Assembly: GCF_004368405.1 (NCBI RefSeq)
Contig: NZ_SBJH01000010.1
Location: 62,001 to 126,000, forward strand
Direction: 5' to 3'
Length of the DNA: 64,000 nucleotides
From: Olivibacter sp. XZL3
GTDB lineage: Bacteria > Bacteroidota > Bacteroidia > Sphingobacteriales > Sphingobacteriaceae
The notes below the pieces were generated by a model. That model saw nothing but the letters and a program-made list of their open reading frames with translations. It was not told the DNA's origin and ran no database searches. The position numbers were made by a program, and so were the translations under genes. Positions 8,215 to 16,330 of the stretch are shown piece by piece (the first letter of the stretch is position 1; each line of letters begins with the position of its first letter).

Positions 8215-9855
8215 GTGGATAGAAAGCTTATTATTGGAACAAGAGGCAGCGATTTGGCCTTATGGCAAGCCAATCATGTGAAAGATCGCTTAGCTGCAAT
8301 CGGTGTACAGGCGGAGCTGAAGGTTATTAAAACGCAGGGAGACAACATACAGCATCTTCGTTTAGATAAATTAGAGGGAAAGGGCTTTTTTACAAAAGAA
8401 TTGGAAGAAGAGCTTTTAGGTGGCCATATCGATATAGCCGTACATTCCCATAAAGATCTGCCAACCACCAATCCACCCGGATTGAAGATAGCAGCGGTTT
8501 CAGAACGGGAAGATCCTTCTGAGCTGTTGATCGTTTTGAAAGATTGCGTCGATCTTAAAAAAAGGCTGTCGGTTAAACATAACGCTATTGTCGGTACTTC
8601 GTCTAATCGGCGGAAAGCACAACTGCTTGCTTTTAGGCCTGATTTGGAGATTGAAGATTTGCGGGGAAACGTCAATACGCGCTTGCAAAAGTTGCGCGAC
8701 GAGAAATACGATGCGATCATGCTGGCAAAGGCCGGAGTCGAGCGGTTGAAGCTGGATTTAAGCGAGTTTCATGTAGAAGTCATTCCTCCCACCGAAATTA
8801 TTCCTGCGCCCGCGCAAGGCGTTTTAGCTATACAGATCCGTGAAACGGACGAGCTGCTAGAGGAAGTTTTGCAGCAAATACATCAAAAGGATGTAGCGGA
8901 AGCCATTGGAGTAGAACGGAAAGTACTCAACCTTTTTGAAGGAGGCTGCCACATGCCCTTAGGCTGTTACTGTAGGAAAACGGCTACCGGTTTTGAAGTT
9001 TGGACTGCTAAGGCCAAAGATGGCGAAAGTTTTCCGACCCGTTTGTATTTGAAAGCGGAAAGTACAGCGGGGTTAGCTGAAAGAATTAAGGAGAAATTCG
9101 ATCCAGGAAGGAAATTGCCGGAGTCGGTGTTTATTACCCGCGAGCTTTCGGAAACGTCATTTCTAAAACGATCTTTAGAGCAGCATCACACCAAAGTGGA
9201 AGGGCGTTCACTTATTAAGATCTTCTCGATCATAAATACGCTCGATCCTTATATATTAAAATACGTTCGTTGGGTGTTTTTCAGTAGTAAAAACGGTATT
9301 GAGAACTTTTTTAAGCTTAATCCGCGACTGAGTAAACACGTTCAATATGCCGTGGTAGGTCGGGGTTCAGAAGAGGCGCTGAGAAGTTACGGCATTATAC
9401 CTGCCTTTACAGGCGAAGCGGAAGGCATCGAAATGGAAAAAATAGGCGATGCTTTTGCGGAAATCGCGGCGGGTTCTACCGTACTTTTTCCTCGGGCAAA
9501 GGGCTCCTTACAAACGATACAAAGTAGATTAAAAGCTGATACAAAAGTGATCGACCTGCCAGTTTACGAAACACGTATTGACGAACAGGTAGAAGGGTCG
9601 CGGGCGGATGTACTTATTTTTACGAGTCCCACTAATGTAGAAGCGTATTTTAAAGACAATCTGGTTGAGCCAGGGCAGAAAGTGATCAGTATCGGCAATT
9701 CGACGGGAAAGAAACTGGAGGAAATCGGCGTGCAATATACGCTGCCCTTTTCTCCGGACGAATTAGGCCTGGCGGAGGCAGTGTTTGCGCTTGATTTTAC
9801 CGATGGAAAAATGACGAAAAGCGACCCGTCCGGAACTGTCACCCCATTGCTATAA
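8215..9855 (+). CDS. hemC: Fused porphobilinogen deaminase (HemC) and uroporphyrinogen-III synthase (HemD)
   Basis: The N-terminal half (about residues 1-290) is HemC: IIGTRGSDLALWQ, the catalytic HSHKDLPT, the RRKAQLLAFRPDL/RGNVNTR substrate-binding region, and Cys245 in EGGCHMPLG, which carries the dipyrromethane cofactor. From about residue 300 to the end a HemD-type domain follows (SVFITREL, VFFSSKNGIENF, AVVGRGSEEAL, VLFPRAKGS, VLIFTSPTNVEAYF, SIGNSTGKKLEE). The 546-residue protein would therefore make hydroxymethylbilane and then close it to uroporphyrinogen III. HemC alone is about 310 residues. Translation starts at GTG 8215 because IIGTRGSD must lie near the N-terminus. No separate hemD is present in the cluster. 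Confidence 0.93.
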   Translation: MDRKLIIGTRGSDLALWQANHVKDRLAAIGVQAELKVIKTQGDNIQHLRLDKLEGKGFFTKELEEELLGGHIDIAVHSHKDLPTTNPPGLKIAAVSEREDPSELLIVLKDCVDLKKRLSVKHNAIVGTSSNRRKAQLLAFRPDLEIEDLRGNVNTRLQKLRDEKYDAIMLAKAGVERLKLDLSEFHVEVIPPTEIIPAPAQGVLAIQIRETDELLEEVLQQIHQKDVAEAIGVERKVLNLFEGGCHMPLGCYCRKTATGFEVWTAKAKDGESFPTRLYLKAESTAGLAERIKEKFDPGRKLPESVFITRELSETSFLKRSLEQHHTKVEGRSLIKIFSIINTLDPYILKYVRWVFFSSKNGIENFFKLNPRLSKHVQYAVVGRGSEEALRSYGIIPAFTGEAEGIEMEKIGDAFAEIAAGSTVLFPRAKGSLQTIQSRLKADTKVIDLPVYETRIDEQVEGSRADVLIFTSPTNVEAYFKDNLVEPGQKVISIGNSTGKKLEEIGVQYTLPFSPDELGLAEAVFALDFTDGKMTKSDPSGTVTPLL

Positions 9856-9890
9856 TATGTCTTGCGTGCGAAATCGCATATTTTCCTGCT

Positions 9891-9898
9891 TATCTTTG
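9891..9898 (+). promoter_or_regulatory. Promoter -7 element for hemB
   Basis: TATCTTTG is an exact TAnnTTTG match, 121 nt before the hemB start. No good -33 box is visible. It suggests an independent start for hemB and the genes behind it. Confidence 0.45.
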
Positions 9899-10019
9899 TA
9901 ATAAGAGAACCCACAAAGCTTCGTGTCACGAGCACCTTCCTTTTCCCTTTGAAAACAATGGTGTTTAGCTTGCAAAGCTATGTAGTTCGTCTTGAGCGGT
10001 TAGATTTTAAAAGAAGAAG

Positions 10020-10988
10020 ATGATTTATCGACAACGTAGATTACGTAAAAATCCAATTATTAGAGAGATGGTGGCAGAAACCCGTCTGTCAAAGGATATG
10101 TTCATTTATCCTTATTTTATCGTCCCAGGAAATCAAGTGAAACATGCATTGCCTTCCTTACCGGGCGTTTATCATTTTTCCATTGATAAGCTTATCGAGG
10201 ACGTGGAGATTGGGTTGAAGTTAGGGGTAAATAAGATCATGCTCTTTGGGGTTGGAGAAGAAAAGAGCGCTGACGCCCATACGGCTTACGATCGCGACGG
10301 GCTGGTGCCCAGGACAATCAAAGCACTTCGAGAAGCTTTTGGAGAAGATTTATACATTGTTACGGATGTTTGTGTTTGTTCGTATACAAGCCATGGCCAC
10401 TGCGGAATTCTAGAACACGATTACGTGCAGAACGACCGTACCATTGACGTGTTGACAAAGATGTCGCTGGCTCATGCAGAGGCAGGGGCTGATATGTTGG
10501 CACCTTCGGACATGATGGACGGTCGCATTCGTGCGATTAGAAACGCGCTTGACGAGAATGGTCAGGTCAATGTAGCGATCATGTCCCATGCAACCAAGTT
10601 TGCTTCATCTTATTATGGCCCATTCAGGGAGGCCGCAGATTGTGCACCTAGTAAAGGCGATCGAAAAGCGTATCAAATGGATTTCAGAAATGCTAATGAG
10701 GCTTTACGCGAAGCGTTTCTGGATGAACAGGAAGGCGCTGATATCTTAATGATTAAGCCGGCTTTGGCTTATTTGGACGTAATTAGCCGGATAAAAAGTG
10801 AAAGCAGTTTGCCTTTGGCCTGCTATAATGTTTCCGGTGAATTTGCGATGGTAAAAGCCGCTGCGCAGAATGGGTGGATTGACGAACAAAGGATTGTGAT
10901 GGAAACCATGTACGCGTTTGCACGTGCCGGCGCTAGTGTCATTACTACCTACCATATCAGAGATATGGTGGAGCAGAAGTGGATTTAA
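10020..10988 (+). CDS. hemB: Delta-aminolevulinic acid dehydratase (porphobilinogen synthase)
   Basis: HemB condenses two 5-aminolevulinate molecules into porphobilinogen. The 322-residue protein has the zinc-binding cysteine cluster in TDVCVCSYTSHGHCGI and both Schiff-base lysines: Lys193 in MSHATKFASSYYGPFR and Lys246 in MIKPALAYLD. The family length is about 325. The start ATG 10020 puts RRLRKNPIIREMVAET at the N-terminus as expected. It is followed by hemL after a 102-nt spacer. Confidence 0.97.
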   Translation: MIYRQRRLRKNPIIREMVAETRLSKDMFIYPYFIVPGNQVKHALPSLPGVYHFSIDKLIEDVEIGLKLGVNKIMLFGVGEEKSADAHTAYDRDGLVPRTIKALREAFGEDLYIVTDVCVCSYTSHGHCGILEHDYVQNDRTIDVLTKMSLAHAEAGADMLAPSDMMDGRIRAIRNALDENGQVNVAIMSHATKFASSYYGPFREAADCAPSKGDRKAYQMDFRNANEALREAFLDEQEGADILMIKPALAYLDVISRIKSESSLPLACYNVSGEFAMVKAAAQNGWIDEQRIVMETMYAFARAGASVITTYHIRDMVEQKWI

Positions 10989-11090
10989 TTGGGAAATAGT
11001 TAGTAGGAAATAGTTAGCCGTTAGTTAAGATTGGTTGTATAACTTGACATCTTAACAATTTAACGTTTCAACAAATAGCAAATAAAGAAC

Positions 11091-12455
11091 ATGTTAGATT
11101 CCATAAAAAAGATGTTTTCCGGAAACGAAGAGGAAGTACGTGTGGCTGGAGCCAAAGCAGATATATCACGTGAGAAATCTGCGGTTTTATTCGAAAAAGC
11201 GAAGAAATATTTTCCAGGTGGCGTAAATTCGCCTGTACGGGCTTTTAAGTCGGTATACGGTACACCTTTATTTATCGAAAAGGGGGATGGATGCTTTGTT
11301 TGGGATGCGGATGGTAATAAATTTATAGATTTTTGTTGTTCTTGGGGGCCGCTTATTCTCGGTCATAATAACGAGAAAATCAGGGAAGCTGTTACGAACG
11401 CACTGCAAAATGGGCTAAGTTTTGGCGCGCCTACGGCGCTCGAGAACGAACTGGCCGAGCTTATATTAAAAAATAACAAGTATATCCAAAAGCTGCGTTT
11501 TGTGAGCTCCGGTACAGAGGCGGTGATGTCGGCAATCCGTTTAGCCAGAGGCTATACGAAACGTGATAAGATCATTAAATTTGAAGGGTGTTATCATGGA
11601 CATTCGGATTCGCTGCTGGTAAAAGCCGGTTCGGGATTGATCACTTTTGGCGAAACGTCCTCATTGGGCGTACCCAAGTCTTTTGCGGACGAAACGATTG
11701 TCATTGGCTTGAATGATAAGGAAGCCGTGAAGACGGCTTTCGCCGAATTCGATGGTGAAATTGCTGCTGTTATTATAGAAGGGATTCCCGCAAATAACGG
11801 TTTGTTAATGCAAGATAAAGACTATATCGAATTCTTACGCACAATCACAAAGGAACAGGGAAGCTTACTCATCTTTGATGAGGTAATTACCGGTTTCCGC
11901 TTGGGCTTTGAAGGTGCCGCGGCCTATTATGACGTGCAGCCTGATATTATCACCTATGGAAAAATCATTGGCGGTGGGATGCCGGTAGGCGCTTATGGAT
12001 CTTCGGAAGAGATCATGAGCTACATCTCTCCTGACGGAGGCGTTTATCAAGCGGGTACCTTGTCGGGCAACCCGGTTGCTATGGCGGCAGGGATCGCCCA
12101 ATTAAGCGAACTGAATAGACCTGGGTTTTATAAAGAGTTGAATCGGAAGGCAGCAGATTTCGCAGCGTCGATTCAGCGATACGCAAGTGCCAAAAATTAT
12201 AAAGTACGGGTATTTAATGTAGCCTCCATCTTTTGGATCGCTTTTACCGATAAAGAGGAGATACAGGCAGCTACAGATATCGAGGCTGCTAGCATGGAGA
12301 AATATAAAGTAATGCACCGGGAATTGCTAAATAGAGGTGTTTACCTCGGGCCTTCAGGTTATGAAGTTGGGTTCGTGTCAGCAGCCCATTCGAAAATAGA
12401 ACTGGAGAAAGCGAAAAGAGCTATATTTGAAAGCTTGGATATAGTGTTTAAATAG
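11091..12455 (+). CDS. hemL: Glutamate-1-semialdehyde 2,1-aminomutase
   Basis: This PLP enzyme turns glutamate-1-semialdehyde into 5-aminolevulinate and acts just after HemA. The 454 residues include FPGGVNSPVRAFKSV, the SGTEAVMSAIRLARG phosphate-binding region, ECYHGHSD-like (EGCYHGHSD), the IFDEVITGFR aspartate motif, and the PLP lysine Lys291 in YGKIIGGGMPVGA. The protein has about 28 extra charged residues before the usual N-terminus. An internal start would be needed to remove them, and no ATG is placed well, so the longer form is kept. It is part of the hemB-hemL-(HK-RR-TPR)-hemE run. Confidence 0.95.
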   Translation: MLDSIKKMFSGNEEEVRVAGAKADISREKSAVLFEKAKKYFPGGVNSPVRAFKSVYGTPLFIEKGDGCFVWDADGNKFIDFCCSWGPLILGHNNEKIREAVTNALQNGLSFGAPTALENELAELILKNNKYIQKLRFVSSGTEAVMSAIRLARGYTKRDKIIKFEGCYHGHSDSLLVKAGSGLITFGETSSLGVPKSFADETIVIGLNDKEAVKTAFAEFDGEIAAVIIEGIPANNGLLMQDKDYIEFLRTITKEQGSLLIFDEVITGFRLGFEGAAAYYDVQPDIITYGKIIGGGMPVGAYGSSEEIMSYISPDGGVYQAGTLSGNPVAMAAGIAQLSELNRPGFYKELNRKAADFAASIQRYASAKNYKVRVFNVASIFWIAFTDKEEIQAATDIEAASMEKYKVMHRELLNRGVYLGPSGYEVGFVSAAHSKIELEKAKRAIFESLDIVFK

Positions 12456-12492
12456 CTGTTAGCTTTTAGGGGTTCGCTTTTAGTTTAATTGG

Positions 12493-12532
12493 CTAACAAC
12501 TAACAACTAACAACTAACAACTGACAACTAAT
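12493..12532 (+). repeat. AACTAAC-type simple repeat before the histidine kinase gene
   Basis: The unit CTAACAA is repeated about five to six times with small changes (CTGACAA, CTAATTA) and ends 5 nt before the ATG at 12538. It is free of G except for one base, so it should stay unstructured in RNA. Similar tracts precede the genes at 15790 and 53645. Confidence 0.7.
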
Positions 12533-12537
12533 TAGGT

Positions 12538-13401
12538 ATGCGAAAACCATTGTTTTTGTTTTATTTTCTTGTTTTCTACGCAATTGCGCAGATTGTGTGG
12601 TGGGGAATGCTATTGATGGAGCTGGAACCCTTAAGAAAAGGAATGGTGATAGGAGAGGGGTTTATTTTTATGACCATCTTTTTGGTCGGAGCCATTAAAT
12701 TGAAAAGAGCCTTTGTGCATGAACACAAAACGCATAAGCAGCAGCACAATTTCCTTCTTTCCGTGACCCACGAGCTAAAATCGCCGTTGGCATCGATTAA
12801 GCTTTACATACAGACGATATTAAAACGAGACTTGAACAAAGAGCAACGGGATCAATTTTTGTCGAATTCGCTGAAAGATATTGAACGTTTGGACGACTTA
12901 GTAGAAAACGTACTGTTAGCGACGAAATTAGAGAGCATAGGAAAAAGCATCCCGAAAGAGGAGTTCGACTTTTCCGAGTTGACCGGCAGGGTGGCCGATA
13001 GACTGCAAGTGCATTCCTGTACCTCCCAGATCATTAAAACGGAGATTCAACCGAATATTTTTTATGTTGGCGATAAACTTGCCATCACATCGGTTATCAC
13101 CAACTTAATAGAGAATGCGATCAAATATTCCCCGCCCTGTGCCCATGTCCATGTGAAACTGTATAAGCACGAACATCAGATACGTTTTTCGGTGGCCGAT
13201 TTAGGGATCGGCATCAATGATGAGGAAAAAAAACGTATTTTTAATAAATTTTATCGTGTTGGGAGTGAGGATACCCGTAAAACGAAAGGTACGGGTTTGG
13301 GGTTATACATTGTAAAGTCGGTTTTGGACAAGCACAACGCCCAAATCAAAGTATTAAATAACACTCCTACAGGGAGCATTTTTGATGTAACATTTAATTG
13401 A
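12538..13401 (+). CDS. Sensor histidine kinase with two membrane helices and almost no external domain
   Basis: The 287-residue protein has two predicted membrane segments (about residues 5-26 and 36-55) joined by only about ten residues. The HisKA dimerisation domain follows with phospho-acceptor His78 in SVTHELKSPLASIK, then an HATPase domain with the N box NLIENAIKYSPP, the G1 box ADLGIGI, the F box KFYRVG, and the G2 box GTGLGLYIVK. The stop TGA is 2 nt before the start of the response-regulator gene, so they form one pair. With no periplasmic sensor, it probably detects a signal in the membrane or through a partner. The signal is unknown. Its place inside the haem cluster makes haem or envelope status a guess only. 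Confidence 0.9.
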   Translation: MRKPLFLFYFLVFYAIAQIVWWGMLLMELEPLRKGMVIGEGFIFMTIFLVGAIKLKRAFVHEHKTHKQQHNFLLSVTHELKSPLASIKLYIQTILKRDLNKEQRDQFLSNSLKDIERLDDLVENVLLATKLESIGKSIPKEEFDFSELTGRVADRLQVHSCTSQIIKTEIQPNIFYVGDKLAITSVITNLIENAIKYSPPCAHVHVKLYKHEHQIRFSVADLGIGINDEEKKRIFNKFYRVGSEDTRKTKGTGLGLYIVKSVLDKHNAQIKVLNNTPTGSIFDVTFN

Positions 13402-13403
13402 TT

Positions 13404-14111
13404 ATGCAAGCAAAACAACGCATACTTCTGGTAGAAGATGAAGAGCACTTACTCGAAGCCATTAAGTTGAATCTTGAATTGGAAGGATATAAAGTAACTA
13501 CGGCAACAGACGGTAAAAAGGCCCTTAAAAAGTTCAAGGAAGAACGCTTTAATTTGATTATTCTGGATGTCATGATACCCGAAATTGATGGTTTCCAAGT
13601 AGCCGAGACAATCCGCTTGGAAAACACGGAAGTTCCGATTATGTTTCTTACCGCCAAAAATACGAGTGAAGATCGGATTACGGGATTGAAGAAAGGGGCC
13701 GATGATTACTTGGTGAAGCCTTTTAATCTGGAAGAGCTGATCTTGCGTGTCGGCAATTTGGTTAGAAGAGGGATGAAGGGCGATGATCTAAAAGAACTTA
13801 ACTCGTACCAAATAGGCGACAAAACGATTTACTTCAACTCCTTCGAGTTGCATCATAACGATGGAACGGTTACCGCATTGACAAAAAAAGAGACCATGTT
13901 GCTTAAGCTGTTAATAGAGCGGCGAAATGAAGCGGTATCCCGCGAGCAGATTTTGGAAACGGTTTGGAATTATGACGTATACCCTTCTACACGCACGATT
14001 GACAATTTCATTTTAACCTTCCGTAAGTATTTTGAGCCGGACCAAAAAAATCCGATTTATTTCCACTCTATCAGAGGCGTTGGTTATAAGTTTACCGATA
14101 ACAAGAATTAG
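13404..14111 (+). CDS. OmpR/PhoB-family response regulator
   Basis: This 235-residue regulator is the partner of the kinase directly upstream. The receiver domain shows the acidic pair in LLVEDEE, phospho-acceptor Asp55 in LIILDVMIPEIDGF, the Thr of FLTAK, and Lys in DDYLVKPF. The C-terminal winged helix (about residues 140-232) has LTKKETMLLKLL, SREQILETVW and TRTIDNFILTFRKYF, and ends in IRGVGYKF, as in PhoB-type DNA-binding domains. A TTG two codons upstream would overlap the kinase stop; ATG 13404 is the better start. It probably binds DNA as a dimer; its targets cannot be read from this window. Confidence 0.93.
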   Translation: MQAKQRILLVEDEEHLLEAIKLNLELEGYKVTTATDGKKALKKFKEERFNLIILDVMIPEIDGFQVAETIRLENTEVPIMFLTAKNTSEDRITGLKKGADDYLVKPFNLEELILRVGNLVRRGMKGDDLKELNSYQIGDKTIYFNSFELHHNDGTVTALTKKETMLLKLLIERRNEAVSREQILETVWNYDVYPSTRTIDNFILTFRKYFEPDQKNPIYFHSIRGVGYKFTDNKN

Positions 14112-14114
14112 CCT

Positions 14115-14627
14115 ATGATGACTTCGAAAGCTCGACTGGGAGTTGTAGTACTTGCTTTATTGCTATTAGCGTATACCATTTATGCCAAGACTTATCAGTT
14201 GACCTCGTTAATGATCGGTTTGATTGGCTATACCATATGGAGCTATTACAGAGAAGGTACGGTACTCTTGGCTTCTGAAGCTTTTAAGAAGAAACAATAC
14301 GATCTAGCACGTACTCTTTTGGCGGATATCAAAAATCCTGATCATCTCAGAAAGAAGCGGCGAAATTATTACGAATTTATCAGCGGCAGCTTAGACTTAC
14401 AGCTACTTAACTATGATAGCGCGGAAAGACATTTCCAAATCGCCAGTAGGTTACCTTTCCGGCGTCAGAACGACAAGGCCTTAATCTTTGTGAACTTGGC
14501 AAACATCAATTTGATGAAGAAGGATTATGAACGCGTGAAGGTATACCTGGAAAAGGTAAAGGAATTGGAGGTAAGCAGCCGCATAGCTCAAATTGTAAAT
14601 AGAATAGAAAACGAAATACCTAAATAA
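14115..14627 (+). CDS. Small membrane-anchored TPR-like protein
   Basis: The 170-residue protein starts 3 nt after the response regulator stop and ends 2 nt before hemE, so it is translationally tied to both. Two hydrophobic segments (about residues 8-24 and 30-45) are followed by a soluble part whose helices look like TPR units: ASEAFKKKQYDLARTLL, SLDLQLLNYDSAERHFQ and LANINLMKKDYERVKVYLEK. TPR proteins mediate protein-protein contacts. The partner may be the kinase or the haem enzymes. I do not recognise a named family. Confidence 0.8.
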   Translation: MMTSKARLGVVVLALLLLAYTIYAKTYQLTSLMIGLIGYTIWSYYREGTVLLASEAFKKKQYDLARTLLADIKNPDHLRKKRRNYYEFISGSLDLQLLNYDSAERHFQIASRLPFRRQNDKALIFVNLANINLMKKDYERVKVYLEKVKELEVSSRIAQIVNRIENEIPK

Positions 14628-14629
14628 AA

Positions 14630-15667
14630 GTGACCAAAGCTATAAAAGACAGTTTATTTATTCGGGCAGCTTTTTCGCAGCCAACAGAACGTCCCCCGGT
14701 ATGGATGATGCGACAGGCGGGCAGATTTATGAAAGAATACTGGGATATAAAGAATAAATATTCTTTCTTGGAAATGTGTAAGACGCCCGAAATAGCGGCC
14801 GACGTAACAATGTTACCGGTAGACTTGTTAGGGATCGATGCTGCCATTCTGTTTTCTGATATCTTGGTAACAGCCGAAGCGATGGGTGGCGAACTAAGTT
14901 TTACGCAAGGAGTCGGACCCAGGTTCGCCAACCCGGTGCGGAACGAACAAGATATTGATGCCTTGCAAACGGACGTTGCGCATAAACTGCAATATGTAGC
15001 GGATGCTATCCAAGTGATTCAGCAAAGGCTTAACAGCAGCATTCCTTTGATCGGTTTTGCCGGAGCTCCTTTTACGGTGCTGAGCTATTTGATTGAGGGC
15101 GGATCGTCCAAAGATTTTAAGCTTACCAAACTTTTCCTTAACAACCATCCTGCGCTTGCTCATAAATTGTTAAAGAAAATAGCCGATGTGACGGTGACCT
15201 ACCTAAATATGCAGATCAAAGCGGGTGTAAATGCCCTGCAGTTGTTCGATAGCTGGGCTTTGGCTTTATCGTGGGACGATTATAACGAGTTTTCTCATCA
15301 GTATAACGCATCGATTATAGCACAGCTTGATAGGAAGGACATACCGATTATCTCTTTTTGTAAAGGAAGCTCTGTATTTGCTCCGCTCATGGCCGACGCA
15401 AAACCGGATGTGATTTCGGTCGATTGGAATGCCGATTTAAAGCAGATAAAGGATAAGTTGCCAAAAGGGATAGCCGTGCAGGGAAATTTGGATCCCTTCA
15501 TTTTATATGCTGACAAGTCGGTGATTAAAAAGAAAATCCTCCATCTATTTGAGCGCATGCGCGGGGAGGAAGGGTTTATCTTTAATTTGGGGCACGGAAT
15601 TATGCCAGATATTCCTTTCGATCACGTGAAGTATGCCATCGAAGTAGTGAAGGAGTTTAGATACTAA
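14630..15667 (+). CDS. hemE: Uroporphyrinogen decarboxylase
   Basis: HemE removes four acetate carboxyls from uroporphyrinogen III to give coproporphyrinogen III. The 345 residues contain the family signatures PPVWMMRQAGRFMKEY, an Asp-containing LFSDILV, GFAGAPFTVLSYLIEG, LFDSWA, QGNLDP and FNLGHGIMPD. The start is GTG at 14630, two bases after the preceding stop, with TKAIKDSLFIRA leading straight into the conserved core. The length matches bacterial HemE (about 345-355). Confidence 0.97.
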   Translation: MTKAIKDSLFIRAAFSQPTERPPVWMMRQAGRFMKEYWDIKNKYSFLEMCKTPEIAADVTMLPVDLLGIDAAILFSDILVTAEAMGGELSFTQGVGPRFANPVRNEQDIDALQTDVAHKLQYVADAIQVIQQRLNSSIPLIGFAGAPFTVLSYLIEGGSSKDFKLTKLFLNNHPALAHKLLKKIADVTVTYLNMQIKAGVNALQLFDSWALALSWDDYNEFSHQYNASIIAQLDRKDIPIISFCKGSSVFAPLMADAKPDVISVDWNADLKQIKDKLPKGIAVQGNLDPFILYADKSVIKKKILHLFERMRGEEGFIFNLGHGIMPDIPFDHVKYAIEVVKEFRY

Positions 15668-15750
15668 GCTTTGTTATCTGTTGTTGGTTATTGATTGTTC
15701 GCCGTATCATCTGATATTTTGATGGTATAAAATGTTTTCATGAAGCGCGT

Positions 15751-15785
15751 CTAACTAATAACCAGCAACTAATAACTAATAACCA
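15751..15785 (+). repeat. AACTAATAACC-type simple repeat before hemJ
   Basis: CTAACTAATAACC and related words repeat three to four times and end about 5 nt before ATG 15790. The tract contains one G in 35 bases and resembles the tract at 12493-12532. Confidence 0.65.
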
Positions 15786-15789
15786 AGAG

Positions 15790-16329
15790 ATGTACTTATA
15801 CGCAAAGGCTATCCATATCATTTTTGTCGTCTGTTGGATGGCGGGCTTATTTTATATGGTAAGGTTATTTATTTACCATACAGAAGCGAAACAACGACCG
15901 GAAAGCGAATATGCTATCTTGCATAAGCAGTTTGTGCTTATGGAACGTAAACTGTGGTGGATCATTACTACGCCTTCCATGTATTTCACCATCGCTGCTG
16001 CGGGAGTGATGATGTACCTGAATCCGGCTTGGTGGTACCAACCTTGGATGCATGTGAAACTTACCTTTGTTTTAGGACTGATTGTTTATCATTTCATTTC
16101 TCAACGGATTATGTTTAAGTTGGCCGAGGGAGAAGCTGGTAAGTGGACTTCGATGAAACTCAGGTTATGGAATGAACTGGCTACGGTTTTGTTGTTCGCT
16201 ATTGTGTTTACGGTAGTACTGAAAAGTGCAATAAACTGGATCTACGGCGTAGTAGGTTTAGTGCTCTTTGCGGTCATGCTTATGATAGCTGTTAAACTAT
16301 ATAAAAGACTGAGGGAAAAGAGCAATTAG
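15790..16329 (+). CDS. hemJ: Protoporphyrinogen IX oxidase, HemJ family (CopD-like membrane protein)
   Basis: HemJ oxidises protoporphyrinogen IX to protoporphyrin IX in the inner membrane. The 179-residue protein has about four to five hydrophobic helices. His9 in the first helix (KAIHIIFVVCWMAGLFYMVRLF) and Lys90 in WMHVKL correspond to the conserved His and Lys of the family. The family length is 140-190. It follows hemE at the end of the haem cluster, where an oxidase of this type is expected. No hemG, hemY or hemH gene is in the window. Confidence 0.9.
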   Translation: MYLYAKAIHIIFVVCWMAGLFYMVRLFIYHTEAKQRPESEYAILHKQFVLMERKLWWIITTPSMYFTIAAAGVMMYLNPAWWYQPWMHVKLTFVLGLIVYHFISQRIMFKLAEGEAGKWTSMKLRLWNELATVLLFAIVFTVVLKSAINWIYGVVGLVLFAVMLMIAVKLYKRLREKSN

Positions 16330-16330
16330 C

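Noticed and set aside
8274-8720. 148-codon minus-strand frame inside hemCD
   Set aside because: It is fully antisense to strongly conserved HemC sequence, has no recognisable domain, and follows the codon pattern of the opposite strand.
12493-12532. CRISPR array or other spaced repeat in the AACTAAC tract
   Set aside because: Units are 6-7 bases, contiguous and imprecise, with no unique spacers and no cas genes in the window.
12538-14111. Naming the kinase-regulator pair as a haem sensor (HssRS type)
   Set aside because: The external sensor domain of HssS is absent and no haem exporter gene is adjacent; position alone is not enough.
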